Shown one piece after another: positions 1 to 7,874 of a stretch of 64,000 nucleotides of DNA; the first letter of the stretch is position 1; each line of letters begins with the position of its first letter. Origin of the DNA: Aldersonia sp. NBC_00410 (lineage in GTDB: Bacteria > Actinomycetota > Actinomycetes > Mycobacteriales > Mycobacteriaceae); assembly GCF_026342035.1 (NCBI RefSeq), contig NZ_JAPENM010000007.1:186001-250000 (forward strand). The letters are read 5' to 3'. The position numbers and the translations under genes were made by a program. Under the pieces are notes generated by a model, which saw only the letters and a program-made list of their open reading frames with translations, made no database searches and had not been told where the DNA came from.

Positions 1-1
1 C

Positions 2-898
2 TCGGCCTGGGTCCCACGCGAGCTGCCGCCCGGCTGGAAGCCGGGCAGTCGTGCGGCGCCGCTGCCGGAGCTACCGGATTTTGCCGCGCTCGCCGCCCAA
101 CAGGACACCGGCGACGAACCCGCTGCCGTCGAACCGAAATCGACGTTGCAGCAGTTGGGTGACACGTTCTTCGACTGGCAGCTGTACCGCGACGCCATTC
201 CCGATCTGGTGAAGACCGGCCTGCCGAACACCATCATTCTCGCCCTGGTGTCCGGGGTGATCGGCACGATCCTGGGCATGCTGCTCGCGGTCGCGGGTAT
301 TTCGCGAACCCGTTGGCTGCGCTGGCCGGCGCGTGTCTACACCGACATTTTCCGCGGCCTGCCCGCTGTAGTGATCATCCTGCTCGTCGGGCTCGGCGTC
401 GGGCCGGTGGTCCGGAATCTGACCAACAACAACCCGTACTGGCTCGGCGCGGCCGCGCTGGCGCTGCTCGCCGCCGCCTACATCGGTGAGATCTTCCGGT
501 CCGGTATCCAGAGCGTGGAGGCCGGGCAGCTCGAGGCCGCCCGCGCGATCGGGTTCAGCTACCGCTCGTCGATGCGGCTGGTCGTGATTCCGCAGGGCGT
601 GCGCCGCGTCCTGCCCGCCCTGATGAACCAGTTCATTTCGCTGATCAAGGACTCCTCGCTGATCTACTTCCTCGGCCTGCTGGCCAGTCAACGCGAGCTG
701 TTCGCTGTCGGGCGGGATCTCAACGCGCAGACCGGCAACCTGTCGCCGCTGGTGGCGGCCGGCTTGTTCTATCTGCTGCTGACCATCCCGCTCACGCATT
801 TGGTGAACTACATCGACAATCGGCTGCGAACCGGACGGGAAGATCGGTCCGGCACGCTCGACCCGGTCGAACAGGCCATCGTCGTGGAGCGGGGGTAG
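2..898 (+). CDS. Amino-acid ABC transporter permease (5' end outside window)
   Basis: Inner-membrane permease of a polar amino-acid (glutamate/glutamine-type) ABC importer. The frame is open back to base 2, so the true start lies left of the window; an internal TTG at 146 could start a shorter form. The first 50 or so visible residues are Pro/Ala-rich and not membrane-like. The membrane domain follows, with helices around TIILALVSGVIGTILGMLLA, LPAVVIILLVGLGVG, WLGAAALALLAAAYIG and LVAAGLFYLLLTIPL. The EAA coupling motif is visible as EAARAIGFSYRSSMRLVVIP. The stop at 896-898 directly abuts the start of the ATPase gene, so the two are co-translated. The binding protein was not seen and should lie upstream or be fused. 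Confidence 0.9.
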   Translation, partial: SAWVPRELPPGWKPGSRAAPLPELPDFAALAAQQDTGDEPAAVEPKSTLQQLGDTFFDWQLYRDAIPDLVKTGLPNTIILALVSGVIGTILGMLLAVAGISRTRWLRWPARVYTDIFRGLPAVVIILLVGLGVGPVVRNLTNNNPYWLGAAALALLAAAYIGEIFRSGIQSVEAGQLEAARAIGFSYRSSMRLVVIPQGVRRVLPALMNQFISLIKDSSLIYFLGLLASQRELFAVGRDLNAQTGNLSPLVAAGLFYLLLTIPLTHLVNYIDNRLRTGREDRSGTLDPVEQAIVVERG

Positions 899-1660
899 GT
901 GATGAGCACACCAGATGCGACCACGGTCGCGGCGAACTCGGTTTCGCTGACCGGCACCGATATTCACCTGGCCTTCGGTGCGAACAAGGTGCTGCGCGGG
1001 GTGAACATCCATGTGGACGCGGGCAAGACGACGTCGGTGATCGGCCCGTCCGGCTCGGGCAAGTCCACCTTGCTGCGCGTCCTCAACCGCCTGCACGAGC
1101 CACAGCAGGGCGACATCCTGATCGACGGACAATCCGTGTTGAAGGACAATCCCGACAAGCTGCGCCAGCGCATCGGCATGGTGTTCCAGCATTTCAACCT
1201 GTTCCCGCACAAGACCGTTGCGGAGAATATCGCGCTCGGCCCGCGAAAGCTGCGCGGGTTGTCCAAGGACGCGGCCCGCGAGGTAGCGCTGCGGCAGCTC
1301 GACACGGTGGGCCTGCGGGAGAAGGCCGATGTGCGACCGGGCAATCTGTCCGGTGGCCAGCAGCAGCGGGTCGCGATCGCGCGGGCGCTCGCGATGGAGC
1401 CGGAGATCATGTTCTTCGACGAGGCGACGTCCGCACTGGACCCGGAACTGGTGAAGGGCGTACTCGCGTTGATGGCCGATCTCGCGTCCGGCGGTATGTC
1501 GATGATCGTGGTGACCCACGAAATGGGCTTTTCCCGCAGCGTTTCGGACACCGTGCTGTTCATGGATCACGGGCAGGTGGTCGAAACCGGGCCGCCTGCA
1601 GCACTATTCGACGCACCCGAAACCGAGCGGTTGCAACAGTTCCTGTCGCAGGTGCTGTAG
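899..1660 (+). CDS. Amino-acid ABC transporter ATP-binding protein (GlnQ type)
   Basis: Cytoplasmic ATPase that powers uptake with the permease just upstream. All hallmarks are present: Walker A GPSGSGKST, Q-loop FQHFNLFPH, signature LSGGQQQR, Walker B IMFFDEATSALD and the switch histidine in VTHE. At 253 residues it has the usual length of the polar amino-acid subfamily. Two starts are possible: GTG at 899, immediately after the permease stop, or ATG at 902. The purine-rich GAGCGGGGG before them serves either. The substrate cannot be fixed from sequence; glutamate or glutamine is the family default. Confidence 0.93.
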   Translation: MMSTPDATTVAANSVSLTGTDIHLAFGANKVLRGVNIHVDAGKTTSVIGPSGSGKSTLLRVLNRLHEPQQGDILIDGQSVLKDNPDKLRQRIGMVFQHFNLFPHKTVAENIALGPRKLRGLSKDAAREVALRQLDTVGLREKADVRPGNLSGGQQQRVAIARALAMEPEIMFFDEATSALDPELVKGVLALMADLASGGMSMIVVTHEMGFSRSVSDTVLFMDHGQVVETGPPAALFDAPETERLQQFLSQVL

Positions 1661-1680
1661 CTGCTGGTGCGCGCGGAGCC

Positions 1681-3057
1681 TCACGGTGGGTCCCCGCTCG
1701 CTTCGCCGACAAGGATCCCGCTGGGGTGGTGGAACCTGTTGATACGTGGGCGTTCTCGCGGGTCGACGTGGGCGGGTGGGTGCCAGCGGGTGTGCGAGCG
1801 CGGACCAGCGGTCGTGTGCCACTGGTCCGCGCCCTGGCCGGCAAGTTTGTGATGGGCGGGGCAGACGAAGGTCAGGTTATCGATATCGGTCGGCCCACCG
1901 TCGGCCCACTCTCGGATGTGATGCGCCTCGGCCAGGTAGCCGGGAACGGTGCAGCCGGGGTGGGAGCAACCGATATCGCGAGCGTGCAGCACGATCCGCT
2001 GATCCGGTGACGCGATCCGCTTGGACCGCGCCAGGTGCACCACGCGGCCCTCGACATCGAAGACCACCAGATAGTGAAACGCGTGGGCGGCCATGCGGAT
2101 CAGGTCCCGAATCGGAACCAACGATCCACCCGCGGTCGCGGCCGGCCCGGCAAGATCGGTCAGCTCACTCACGGTCGTCGAGACGACCGCAGTGACCGGT
2201 AGCCCGCGATGCTGCCCCAACTCCCCGGACGCGAGCAGCCCGCGGCACATCGCCTTCACCGCATCGTGCTGGCGCTGCCCCATCGAACGGGTATCGCGCT
2301 TGGCTTCATCCTCGTTCGGTTCACCGTCAACAGTGGGTGTTTCGTCCTGCGGGTTGCACATCCCAGGTGCGGCGAGCTTGGCGAGGATCGGTTCCAGGTG
2401 CGCCCGCAATTCGGGATCGATCAGTCCTTTGATGCTGCTCATCAGATCCGGGCCCTGTTCCCCGAGCCAGATCCCGCGCTTGCGGGCGCGGTCCTCATCG
2501 CTGAACTCGCCATCGGGATTGAGGTAGGCGGCGAGCCGATCCGCGATCTTCCTCAACTCGTCCGGGCGCATCGTGGCCGCGAAGCCCGCGAGCTGGGCTT
2601 CGGCCTGCTCCTGCGTCCCGGCGTCGATCGCAGCGGGAAGGTGCTGCAGAAACGAGCGTATCACCTGCACATGACCATCCCCGAGCACACCGTCGCGCAC
2701 CCCGGCGGCCACCGCGGGTAGCTCCGGTGCAAGCGGCTCACCGGTGAACGAGGACCGTATCGCCAACTGTTCGGCGGTGGCGAACCGCTTCTTCGCCTCG
2801 CTCCGGTTGATCCGCAACGCATCCGCCACCACTTGATGCGTGTGCTCGCAGCCGAACTCGGCCGGGATCCACTGTTCCCGCAATCCGTTCAGCAGCTCAT
2901 ACATTGCGCTCGACTGTTTGCGGGCCACCGACTCGAGCCTGCGCAGAATCTCGAGCCGCTCGTGATTCGGCAAGGCGCCGAAGTCCAGATCCGAGACAGC
3001 GAACACCGCAGCATCGAGCTCGTCCAGCACGCCCGCGGTAGCCATCTCCGAATGCAT
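1681..3057 (-). CDS. DUF222 / 13E12-repeat family HNH endonuclease domain protein
   Basis: A 458-residue protein of the actinobacterial 13E12 repeat family: a long helical DUF222 region (about residues 20-330) followed by a C-terminal HNH nuclease fold (about 370-425). The HNH core is seen as CSHPGCTVPGYLAEAHHI, then NLTFVCPAHHKL, so the zinc-knuckle cysteines and the catalytic HH pair look intact. These genes occur in many copies in mycobacteria and nocardiae, some as integration targets for phage-like elements; their biological role is not established. It is convergent with the ABC ATPase, with a 20-base gap. No inverted repeats or transposase flank it, so there is no direct sign that this copy is mobile. 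Confidence 0.88.
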   Translation of the reverse strand: MHSEMATAGVLDELDAAVFAVSDLDFGALPNHERLEILRRLESVARKQSSAMYELLNGLREQWIPAEFGCEHTHQVVADALRINRSEAKKRFATAEQLAIRSSFTGEPLAPELPAVAAGVRDGVLGDGHVQVIRSFLQHLPAAIDAGTQEQAEAQLAGFAATMRPDELRKIADRLAAYLNPDGEFSDEDRARKRGIWLGEQGPDLMSSIKGLIDPELRAHLEPILAKLAAPGMCNPQDETPTVDGEPNEDEAKRDTRSMGQRQHDAVKAMCRGLLASGELGQHRGLPVTAVVSTTVSELTDLAGPAATAGGSLVPIRDLIRMAAHAFHYLVVFDVEGRVVHLARSKRIASPDQRIVLHARDIGCSHPGCTVPGYLAEAHHIREWADGGPTDIDNLTFVCPAHHKLAGQGADQWHTTAGPRSHTRWHPPAHVDPRERPRINRFHHPSGILVGEASGDPP

Positions 3058-3116
3058 GTTCGAACACTATCGCGACCCTCGGACAGGTTCTGGTGCACGG
3101 AAGGCTCCCGGCCAGC

Positions 3117-3281
3117 TCAGTCGCAGTCGCTGTTCAGGACCGCGCTCAACGCGTCCTTGTCCTCCAAATCGGCATTCGGCTCGCCCAACTTGTCCGAAAT
3201 CCACCCGAGGTCGGGGATACCGTCATCCTGCGTCTGCATACCTTCGATGGTATTCACCGGGCACACAGATCGCCGCTTCAT
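3117..3281 (-). CDS. Possible small acidic protein, 54 residues
   Basis: An ATG-started frame in the gap between glucosylglycerate hydrolase and the DUF222 protein. It begins MKRRSVCPVNTIEG and ends SAVLNSDCD. A GGAG Shine-Dalgarno sits 7 bases before the ATG. The start lies 12 bases after the hydrolase stop, as expected for a downstream operon gene. Roughly four fifths of codons end in G or C, like neighbouring real genes. The product is acidic, with two cysteines near the ends, and has no membrane segment. I do not recognise a family. It could be a chance frame, since in this genome random short frames are also GC3-rich; conservation beside other hydrolase genes would decide. Confidence 0.4.
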   Translation of the reverse strand: MKRRSVCPVNTIEGMQTQDDGIPDLGWISDKLGEPNADLEDKDALSAVLNSDCD

Positions 3282-3293
3282 CGAAAGCTCCGA

Positions 3294-4640
3294 CTACCCC
3301 AGCCAGTCCAGCACCGACGCCGCGGTCCACGACTGTTGCATGCTCCCGAGTGGCTCACCGGTGAACGGCTCGTAGTACTCGGCGAAGCTGCCGTCGCCGG
3401 CCTGCCGCAAGCTCTCCTCGCGCAGCATGAGGGAGCGTTCGGCCCAACCGCGGCGCGAAAAGGCCCAGGAGAACAGCCAACTCATCACCGGCCACACCGG
3501 TCCGCGCCAGTATTCCTTGGAGCGGAACGCGCTCGACACCGGCGAGGTGGACGGCGGCAGCGCGTACCGCAGGTCGGGGTGCCCGCAGAATCGTGGGCCC
3601 TCGAAGATCCGCAACAGGTTGCGTTCGGTGTCGCGCGGGAGCCCGCCACACAGCAGGGGTGCGAACATCGCCAGCGTGTCGGTCGGGATCCACAGGTCGT
3701 TGCGGACGTCGTAATCCCTTGCTGCTCCTGATCTTTGGTTGGTTGTCGCCACAACGCCCTTGCGGAACCGGTCGGCCCAGGAATGCAGGTCGCGGACATC
3801 CGCGTTCGGCATCGAATAGTCTTCGCCGATGATCGCGAGCACCTCGCAGGCGAGCGCGAAGATGGCACTGACGAACACGTCCTGCACCGCGAAACTCATG
3901 GAAGCCGCAAGCGCGTAATCGTCGTAGCGCGCCCGGCGCATCTCCTCGAGCAGCCAGAGGTAGCGGTCGTACTCGATGTCGCTCGGCCGCTGCGACGAGT
4001 CGGTGACGATGGCGGTGTCCTCGCGCTTGTACGCGGGCAGGTCACCGGGGACCACCTGGCCGTACGCGCGGTCCCACCGCGGCGAGTTGTCCATCCCGGA
4101 TTCCCAGCCGTGGTAGAGCGTGATCCGGCCGTCCTCCTTCGGGTCGCGTGCATGCGCGAGCCAGCGGTGCCAGCGGACCAGGTCCGGCCAGCGCCGGTTG
4201 AGGAACTCTTCGGCCACCGCGCGGGTACTGCGACCGTGTCGGCGCGAGTGGTCGAGGATGCGCTGCATCGCGATCGCATGCACCGGTGGCTGGGTGATAC
4301 CCGAGGTGTCCGGGCCCGCCGGGGCGTGCGCCGCCAGCTCCCGGCACTGCCAGCGCGCCGGGCCGGGGAAGTATCCGTCGACCCCGTTGGCGAACACGAT
4401 GTGCGGGATCATCCCGTTGCGCCACTGCGCGGACAGCAGCGTATCCAGCTCGATCACGGCCCGCTCGACGCTCAGCGGTGCCAGCCCGACGGCAACGAAC
4501 GCGGCGTCCCAGCTCCACATGTGCGGGTACAGCCGCGGCGCGGCGCTGGTCATAGTGCCCAGGTCGTTGCCGCGCAGCAGGTACGCGGCACGGGCCGCGA
4601 GCTGCGTCGGAGTGAAGCCTGGATCGTTCATCGCCCCCAT
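3294..4640 (-). CDS. ggH: Glucosylglycerate hydrolase (GH63)
   Basis: Hydrolyses glucosylglycerate, a compatible solute and precursor of methylglucose lipopolysaccharides, to glucose and glycerate; the family is characterised in rapidly growing mycobacteria. The 448-residue product has the typical length and motifs: LLRGNDLGTMT near the N-terminus, PHMWSWDAAFVAVGLAPLS, and HIVFANGVDGYFPGPARW. The likely acid/base pair of family GH63 is Asp184 in ESGMDNSPRW and Glu421 in GSFAEYYEPF, by analogy with the characterised enzyme. There is no signal peptide, so it is cytoplasmic. ATG at 4638-4640 or a second ATG nine bases in (4629-4631) could start translation; neither has a clear ribosome site. It is divergent from the CotH-like gene. 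Confidence 0.9.
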   Translation of the reverse strand: MGAMNDPGFTPTQLAARAAYLLRGNDLGTMTSAAPRLYPHMWSWDAAFVAVGLAPLSVERAVIELDTLLSAQWRNGMIPHIVFANGVDGYFPGPARWQCRELAAHAPAGPDTSGITQPPVHAIAMQRILDHSRRHGRSTRAVAEEFLNRRWPDLVRWHRWLAHARDPKEDGRITLYHGWESGMDNSPRWDRAYGQVVPGDLPAYKREDTAIVTDSSQRPSDIEYDRYLWLLEEMRRARYDDYALAASMSFAVQDVFVSAIFALACEVLAIIGEDYSMPNADVRDLHSWADRFRKGVVATTNQRSGAARDYDVRNDLWIPTDTLAMFAPLLCGGLPRDTERNLLRIFEGPRFCGHPDLRYALPPSTSPVSSAFRSKEYWRGPVWPVMSWLFSWAFSRRGWAERSLMLREESLRQAGDGSFAEYYEPFTGEPLGSMQQSWTAASVLDWLG

Positions 4641-4682
4641 TTTGCGGCGTAGTCGCCGGATCCGCTCGTTGGGGTCGGGTGC

Positions 4683-4713
4683 CGCGGCCCAGCACTGCGT
4701 CGGCTGGGCCGTG
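4683..4713. promoter_or_regulatory. Inverted repeat in the ggH/CotH divergent intergenic region
   Basis: Perfect 9-base arms CGGCCCAGC (4685-4693) and GCTGGGCCG (4703-4711) with a 9-base spacer. The pairing extends by two or three more bases on each side through one G-T pair. It lies midway between two divergent genes, so it is placed as an operator or bidirectional regulatory hairpin rather than a terminator; there is no T-run on either side. Confidence 0.4.
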
Positions 4714-4778
4714 GGGAAGGCAAAACGAGTAGCGGCCTACTCGGGCGTAACCGGCATCGAACCTCGACACTGATTGTC

Positions 4779-6437
4779 ATGACCACCGAGCAGCAACTCG
4801 CACTCGACTCGCTCTACGCCCTCGACAACGTGCTCACGGTGCGGATCACCATGGCACCGCAGGACTGGGATGCGGTGCGCAACGAACAGCCCAAGGGTGG
4901 GCCGTGCAATTTCGACTGGCGCGGCGGCAGCCGGTACGAGTGGCGCGAGGCCGAGTCCGTGGAGATCTCCGGCACCGACTTTCCGGCACGCACGTCCTTC
5001 CGCCACGTGGGGATCAAGAAGAAGTCGTTCTGCGGCTCGATCAACAGTGCGAAGCCCTGCCTGCACATCGACTTCGGCAAGTTCCGAAAGTCGAATGTGC
5101 CCACTGCCGAGGCACTCATCGGCACGCAATACCTCACCCTGAACAACTCGATCCAGGATCCGTCCTATGTCCGGCAGACGATCGGATACCGGTTGTACGA
5201 GCGTGCGGGCCTGCCCAATTCGCGCTGCAACTACGCCCGCGTGTTCGTCAACGGAACCCCGATCGGCGCCGGGCTGATCGGCGTGAACAGCCCGGGTATC
5301 TACGTGAGCGCCGAGCCGATCATGCCGCGCTATATCGAGCGCAACTTCGCCGGCAACATGAACGGAAACCTCTACGAGCTCGAGCACACCGACGATTTCG
5401 TCGACAAACGCTTCGATCTCATCGGGGTAGAAGACCTGTCCAAGTTCGGTGACAAGGCAGACCTCAGATTCGCCATCGACCACATCGCGGCGAACGGGCT
5501 CGCCGGTGCCGCCGACGTATTCGACCTGGACCAGTTCATCGGCATCTACGCGATGGACTTCCTGCTCAAACACTGGGACGGCTACTCGCGCAACACGAAC
5601 AACACCTACATCTACAACGACGTGGACGCCGTCGCGGCGCCCGGCGTGGACACCATCAACTTCAAGACGATCCCCTGGGGTATCGACCAGACGCTGCAGC
5701 CGCAACGGCACTTCTACCTCGGCACGGACGGACTCGTCGCCGAGATGATTCGCAATGACCCCACCCGCCGCAAGCAGGTGCTCGACCGGATCGCGACCTA
5801 TCGGGACACCGTGTTGGACCGCGACAGTCAGGACGCCGTGCTGCGGCCGATGTTCGAGAAGGCCGAGTCGCTGCTCAACGGGTTTGGTGTGCCCAACGCA
5901 TCGGCCGAGATCGCCGCGGTACGTAAACAACTGCGGCTGGCCGCCTCCGCCGGTTTCCTCATCGCCGGCCTGCCCGACGGGAAGGGGGCCTACATCCGCG
6001 ACGACGCCACCAACGACGTCCTGCACGCCGGCAAGAGCGACACCATCCCCCGGGACGCGCCCAACCCGACAAACTTCGAGGTCACCCATCGGCCGCGCCC
6101 GCCCGCTCCCGACGATTCCGACCTGTGGAGCTTCGGCGACCTGGATACGGGAAAGTCGTTGACAAGCAAAGCATTCGGGCGATTGCTGCACGCGGGTTCG
6201 ATCTCGTCGAGCCAGGGCCACCAGCTGCTCTATACCTGCCCGCCGAACAATGCCGAGCATGCCGAGGAGTTTCGGGTGGCGCCGATCGACGCGCGCGACG
6301 AGTTCTCGCACAGTGGATATTTCAGCCTGGTAAGTGTGCGGACCGGGCTCGGCGCCTTGTTCGGTACCGACCCGACGCCGTCGGGGCACCCGCGGGTTCA
6401 CCAGGAGGGCGGCGGGTCGAAACTGTTCTTCAGCTGA
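4779..6437 (+). CDS. CotH kinase family protein
   Basis: A 552-residue atypical protein-kinase-like protein related to spore coat kinase CotH. The core is visible in the middle: a conserved helix DLDQFIGIYAMDFLLKHWDG, then SRNTNNTYIYND, then INFKTIPWGIDQTL. These match the family's Asn/Asp-rich catalytic and metal-binding stretches. Upstream is a stretch with a Cys-rich segment (FCGSINSAKPCLHIDFGKF). After about residue 440 a C-terminal domain (SKAFGRLLHAGSISSSQGHQ onward) looks like a small beta domain I cannot assign. There is no signal peptide or transmembrane segment, so it is presumably cytoplasmic, unlike many CotH proteins. Start ATG 4779 lacks a clear Shine-Dalgarno. It overlaps the convergent DUF3616-like gene by 8 bases. 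Confidence 0.82.
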   Translation: MTTEQQLALDSLYALDNVLTVRITMAPQDWDAVRNEQPKGGPCNFDWRGGSRYEWREAESVEISGTDFPARTSFRHVGIKKKSFCGSINSAKPCLHIDFGKFRKSNVPTAEALIGTQYLTLNNSIQDPSYVRQTIGYRLYERAGLPNSRCNYARVFVNGTPIGAGLIGVNSPGIYVSAEPIMPRYIERNFAGNMNGNLYELEHTDDFVDKRFDLIGVEDLSKFGDKADLRFAIDHIAANGLAGAADVFDLDQFIGIYAMDFLLKHWDGYSRNTNNTYIYNDVDAVAAPGVDTINFKTIPWGIDQTLQPQRHFYLGTDGLVAEMIRNDPTRRKQVLDRIATYRDTVLDRDSQDAVLRPMFEKAESLLNGFGVPNASAEIAAVRKQLRLAASAGFLIAGLPDGKGAYIRDDATNDVLHAGKSDTIPRDAPNPTNFEVTHRPRPPAPDDSDLWSFGDLDTGKSLTSKAFGRLLHAGSISSSQGHQLLYTCPPNNAEHAEEFRVAPIDARDEFSHSGYFSLVSVRTGLGALFGTDPTPSGHPRVHQEGGGSKLFFS

Positions 6438-7293
6438 TCGCGTCGAGTATCGCGTACCCGCCACAGTCGTCCACCACAAGAATTCGCCGCCCATCACCGC
6501 TCGTAAAGGTCGTCAAGCCTTCGGGTTTGGCGGATTTGTGGAACTTGATGTCGAGTAGCTCGAGTGTGTCGCTGCGCCCGTTCCAGGTGCACAGGTGGAA
6601 TGGTTCGTCGCCGTGGCTGAGCGAGCGGCCGAGCAGCAACAGGAAGCCGGCGCTTGCTGCGTTGCTGATATCACGAATGCCGAGGCGGTGCTTGGAGTCC
6701 GGCACCCGCAGGTGCATCCTCGCCGGCGGGCCAAGGGCAGCGGTCGTCCACGGTTTCGCATCGGCACGCACGGGAATTCGGATCAGCGTGACCCTTCCCG
6801 GGTTCGCCGGCCCGCGCAGACCCAGCAACAACGCGCGAGTCGTCGGATCCCACACGGCACCTTCGATATTCAGCCCACCATCGTCGGGGTCGCGCATTGC
6901 CGCGTCGGCCAGTTCGGGTACGCGCGTGATCAGCCAGTCGCGAAAACCAGGTATCGCCTCGGCCGGCAGATCGCCATCGGCGCGGTAGCGAACCCGCACC
7001 AGCCCGTCGTTTCCGCGGCACAGGGATGATGCGACGAGCAGTGTCCCCGTTGCGCGGTCCAGCCAGGTGAGGCCCTCGGGGTCGCTCAGTAGACCCTTCG
7101 CCATGCCCACGATCGGCCGTCGCCGAATCCGCTCGTGCCCGCCCTCATCATCGAGAAACAAGTCGAAAAGCGCGGTCGGATCGTTATTGTCGATGAAGAC
7201 GAACCGGCCCGGTCCCGCTTCGAGCACACCCGAGGAGTTGAACGCACGCTTGCCGTTCTTGTCCCGGAACGGGATGGGCTTCACCTTCTTCAT
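6430..7293 (-). CDS. DUF3616-like protein (predicted beta-propeller)
   Basis: A 287-residue protein starting MKKVKPIPFRDKNGKRAF, with GGAGG seven bases upstream of ATG 7291-7293. The sequence GGLNIEGAVWDPTTRALLLG and LRGPANPGRVTLI match the DUF3616 pattern, a family predicted to fold as a beta-propeller but without a known function. It has no signal peptide. It lies 20 bases after the tetR pseudogene on the same strand, so the two probably formed an operon in which the regulator has decayed. Its tail overlaps the tail of the CotH-like gene. The reading frame continues open upstream through the pseudogene, but the start with the ribosome site is clear. Confidence 0.8.
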   Translation of the reverse strand: MKKVKPIPFRDKNGKRAFNSSGVLEAGPGRFVFIDNNDPTALFDLFLDDEGGHERIRRRPIVGMAKGLLSDPEGLTWLDRATGTLLVASSLCRGNDGLVRVRYRADGDLPAEAIPGFRDWLITRVPELADAAMRDPDDGGLNIEGAVWDPTTRALLLGLRGPANPGRVTLIRIPVRADAKPWTTAALGPPARMHLRVPDSKHRLGIRDISNAASAGFLLLLGRSLSHGDEPFHLCTWNGRSDTLELLDIKFHKSAKPEGLTTFTSGDGRRILVVDDCGGYAILDAIS

Positions 7294-7313
7294 CAGTTCG
7301 CCTCCGGGTGGCG

Positions 7314-7843
7314 TCAGATCGGTGCGGTGAGCATCGGCAGCAGATATCGGCGCACGTAGGTCCGCGCCTCGTCCATTGTCGCGAGCTCGATCCCGGTATG
7401 TGGCGTAACGATGAACGACAGGGTGAGCCGCGTGTGCAGTTCGGCGACCGTGCGGACGTGGTGTTCTTGGTCCGGGGTGGTCGGCACCGACCCGTACAGG
7501 TCGCCGCGCAACTGTTGGCGGCGTGCTCGATTGCGAAGTCGAGGATGTCCCCGGCTTCGATGGTGAGGCTGGGCAGAATCGTTTCGGGCTCGGTGCGCAG
7601 CGCCTCGGCGAGCACGAGGGTGTCGACGAGCGATTCCTTGGTCGGAAACCTTCGATAAGCGTCGCCCGGCCGACTCCGCTGCGACGTGCCACATCCGCCA
7701 TCGTGCTGCGGCGGATCCCCACGAGCTCGAACTGCTCGAACGCGGAGCGCAGGATTCTGGCGGTGATCTCGTCGGGATTCCGTATTCGGCGCAGCGCGTC
7801 GGAATCCGGTTCGGCGAGCCGCCGAACGAAGTCCGCCGCTCAT
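7314..7843 (-). pseudogene. TetR family regulator, broken by three frameshifts
   Basis: The TetR sequence can be rebuilt only by changing frame three times. First, ATG 7841-7843 is out of frame with DFVRRLAEPDSDALRR, and an in-frame TGA follows the start. Second, the helix-turn-helix STMADVARRSGVGRAT (ending near 7665) continues as YRRFPTKESLVDTL only after one missing base near 7660. Third, DILDFAIEHA continues as RQQLRGDLYGSVPTT after another missing base near 7523. It then reads to a stop at 7314-7316. All three events look like single-base losses. Either the gene is decaying or the assembly has indel errors here. It stands divergent from the P450 gene that it probably once regulated. Confidence 0.75.
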
Positions 7844-7874
7844 GTTAGTGCTTCAATCAGCCGGGGGAGGGCTA

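Noticed and set aside
71-1570. 499-residue open frame on the minus strand
   Set aside because: Shadow of the ABC permease and ATPase genes; low-complexity Arg/His/Gln-rich product with no family likeness and no ribosome site.
1681-3057. 13E12-type gene as a mobile element or phage attachment site
   Set aside because: Family members can serve as integration targets, but no integrase, direct repeats or boundaries are seen here.
4737-6497. 586-residue open frame on the minus strand opposite the CotH gene
   Set aside because: Long antisense frames are expected from the strong third-position GC bias; the product is Val/Gly/Arg-rich and resembles no protein.
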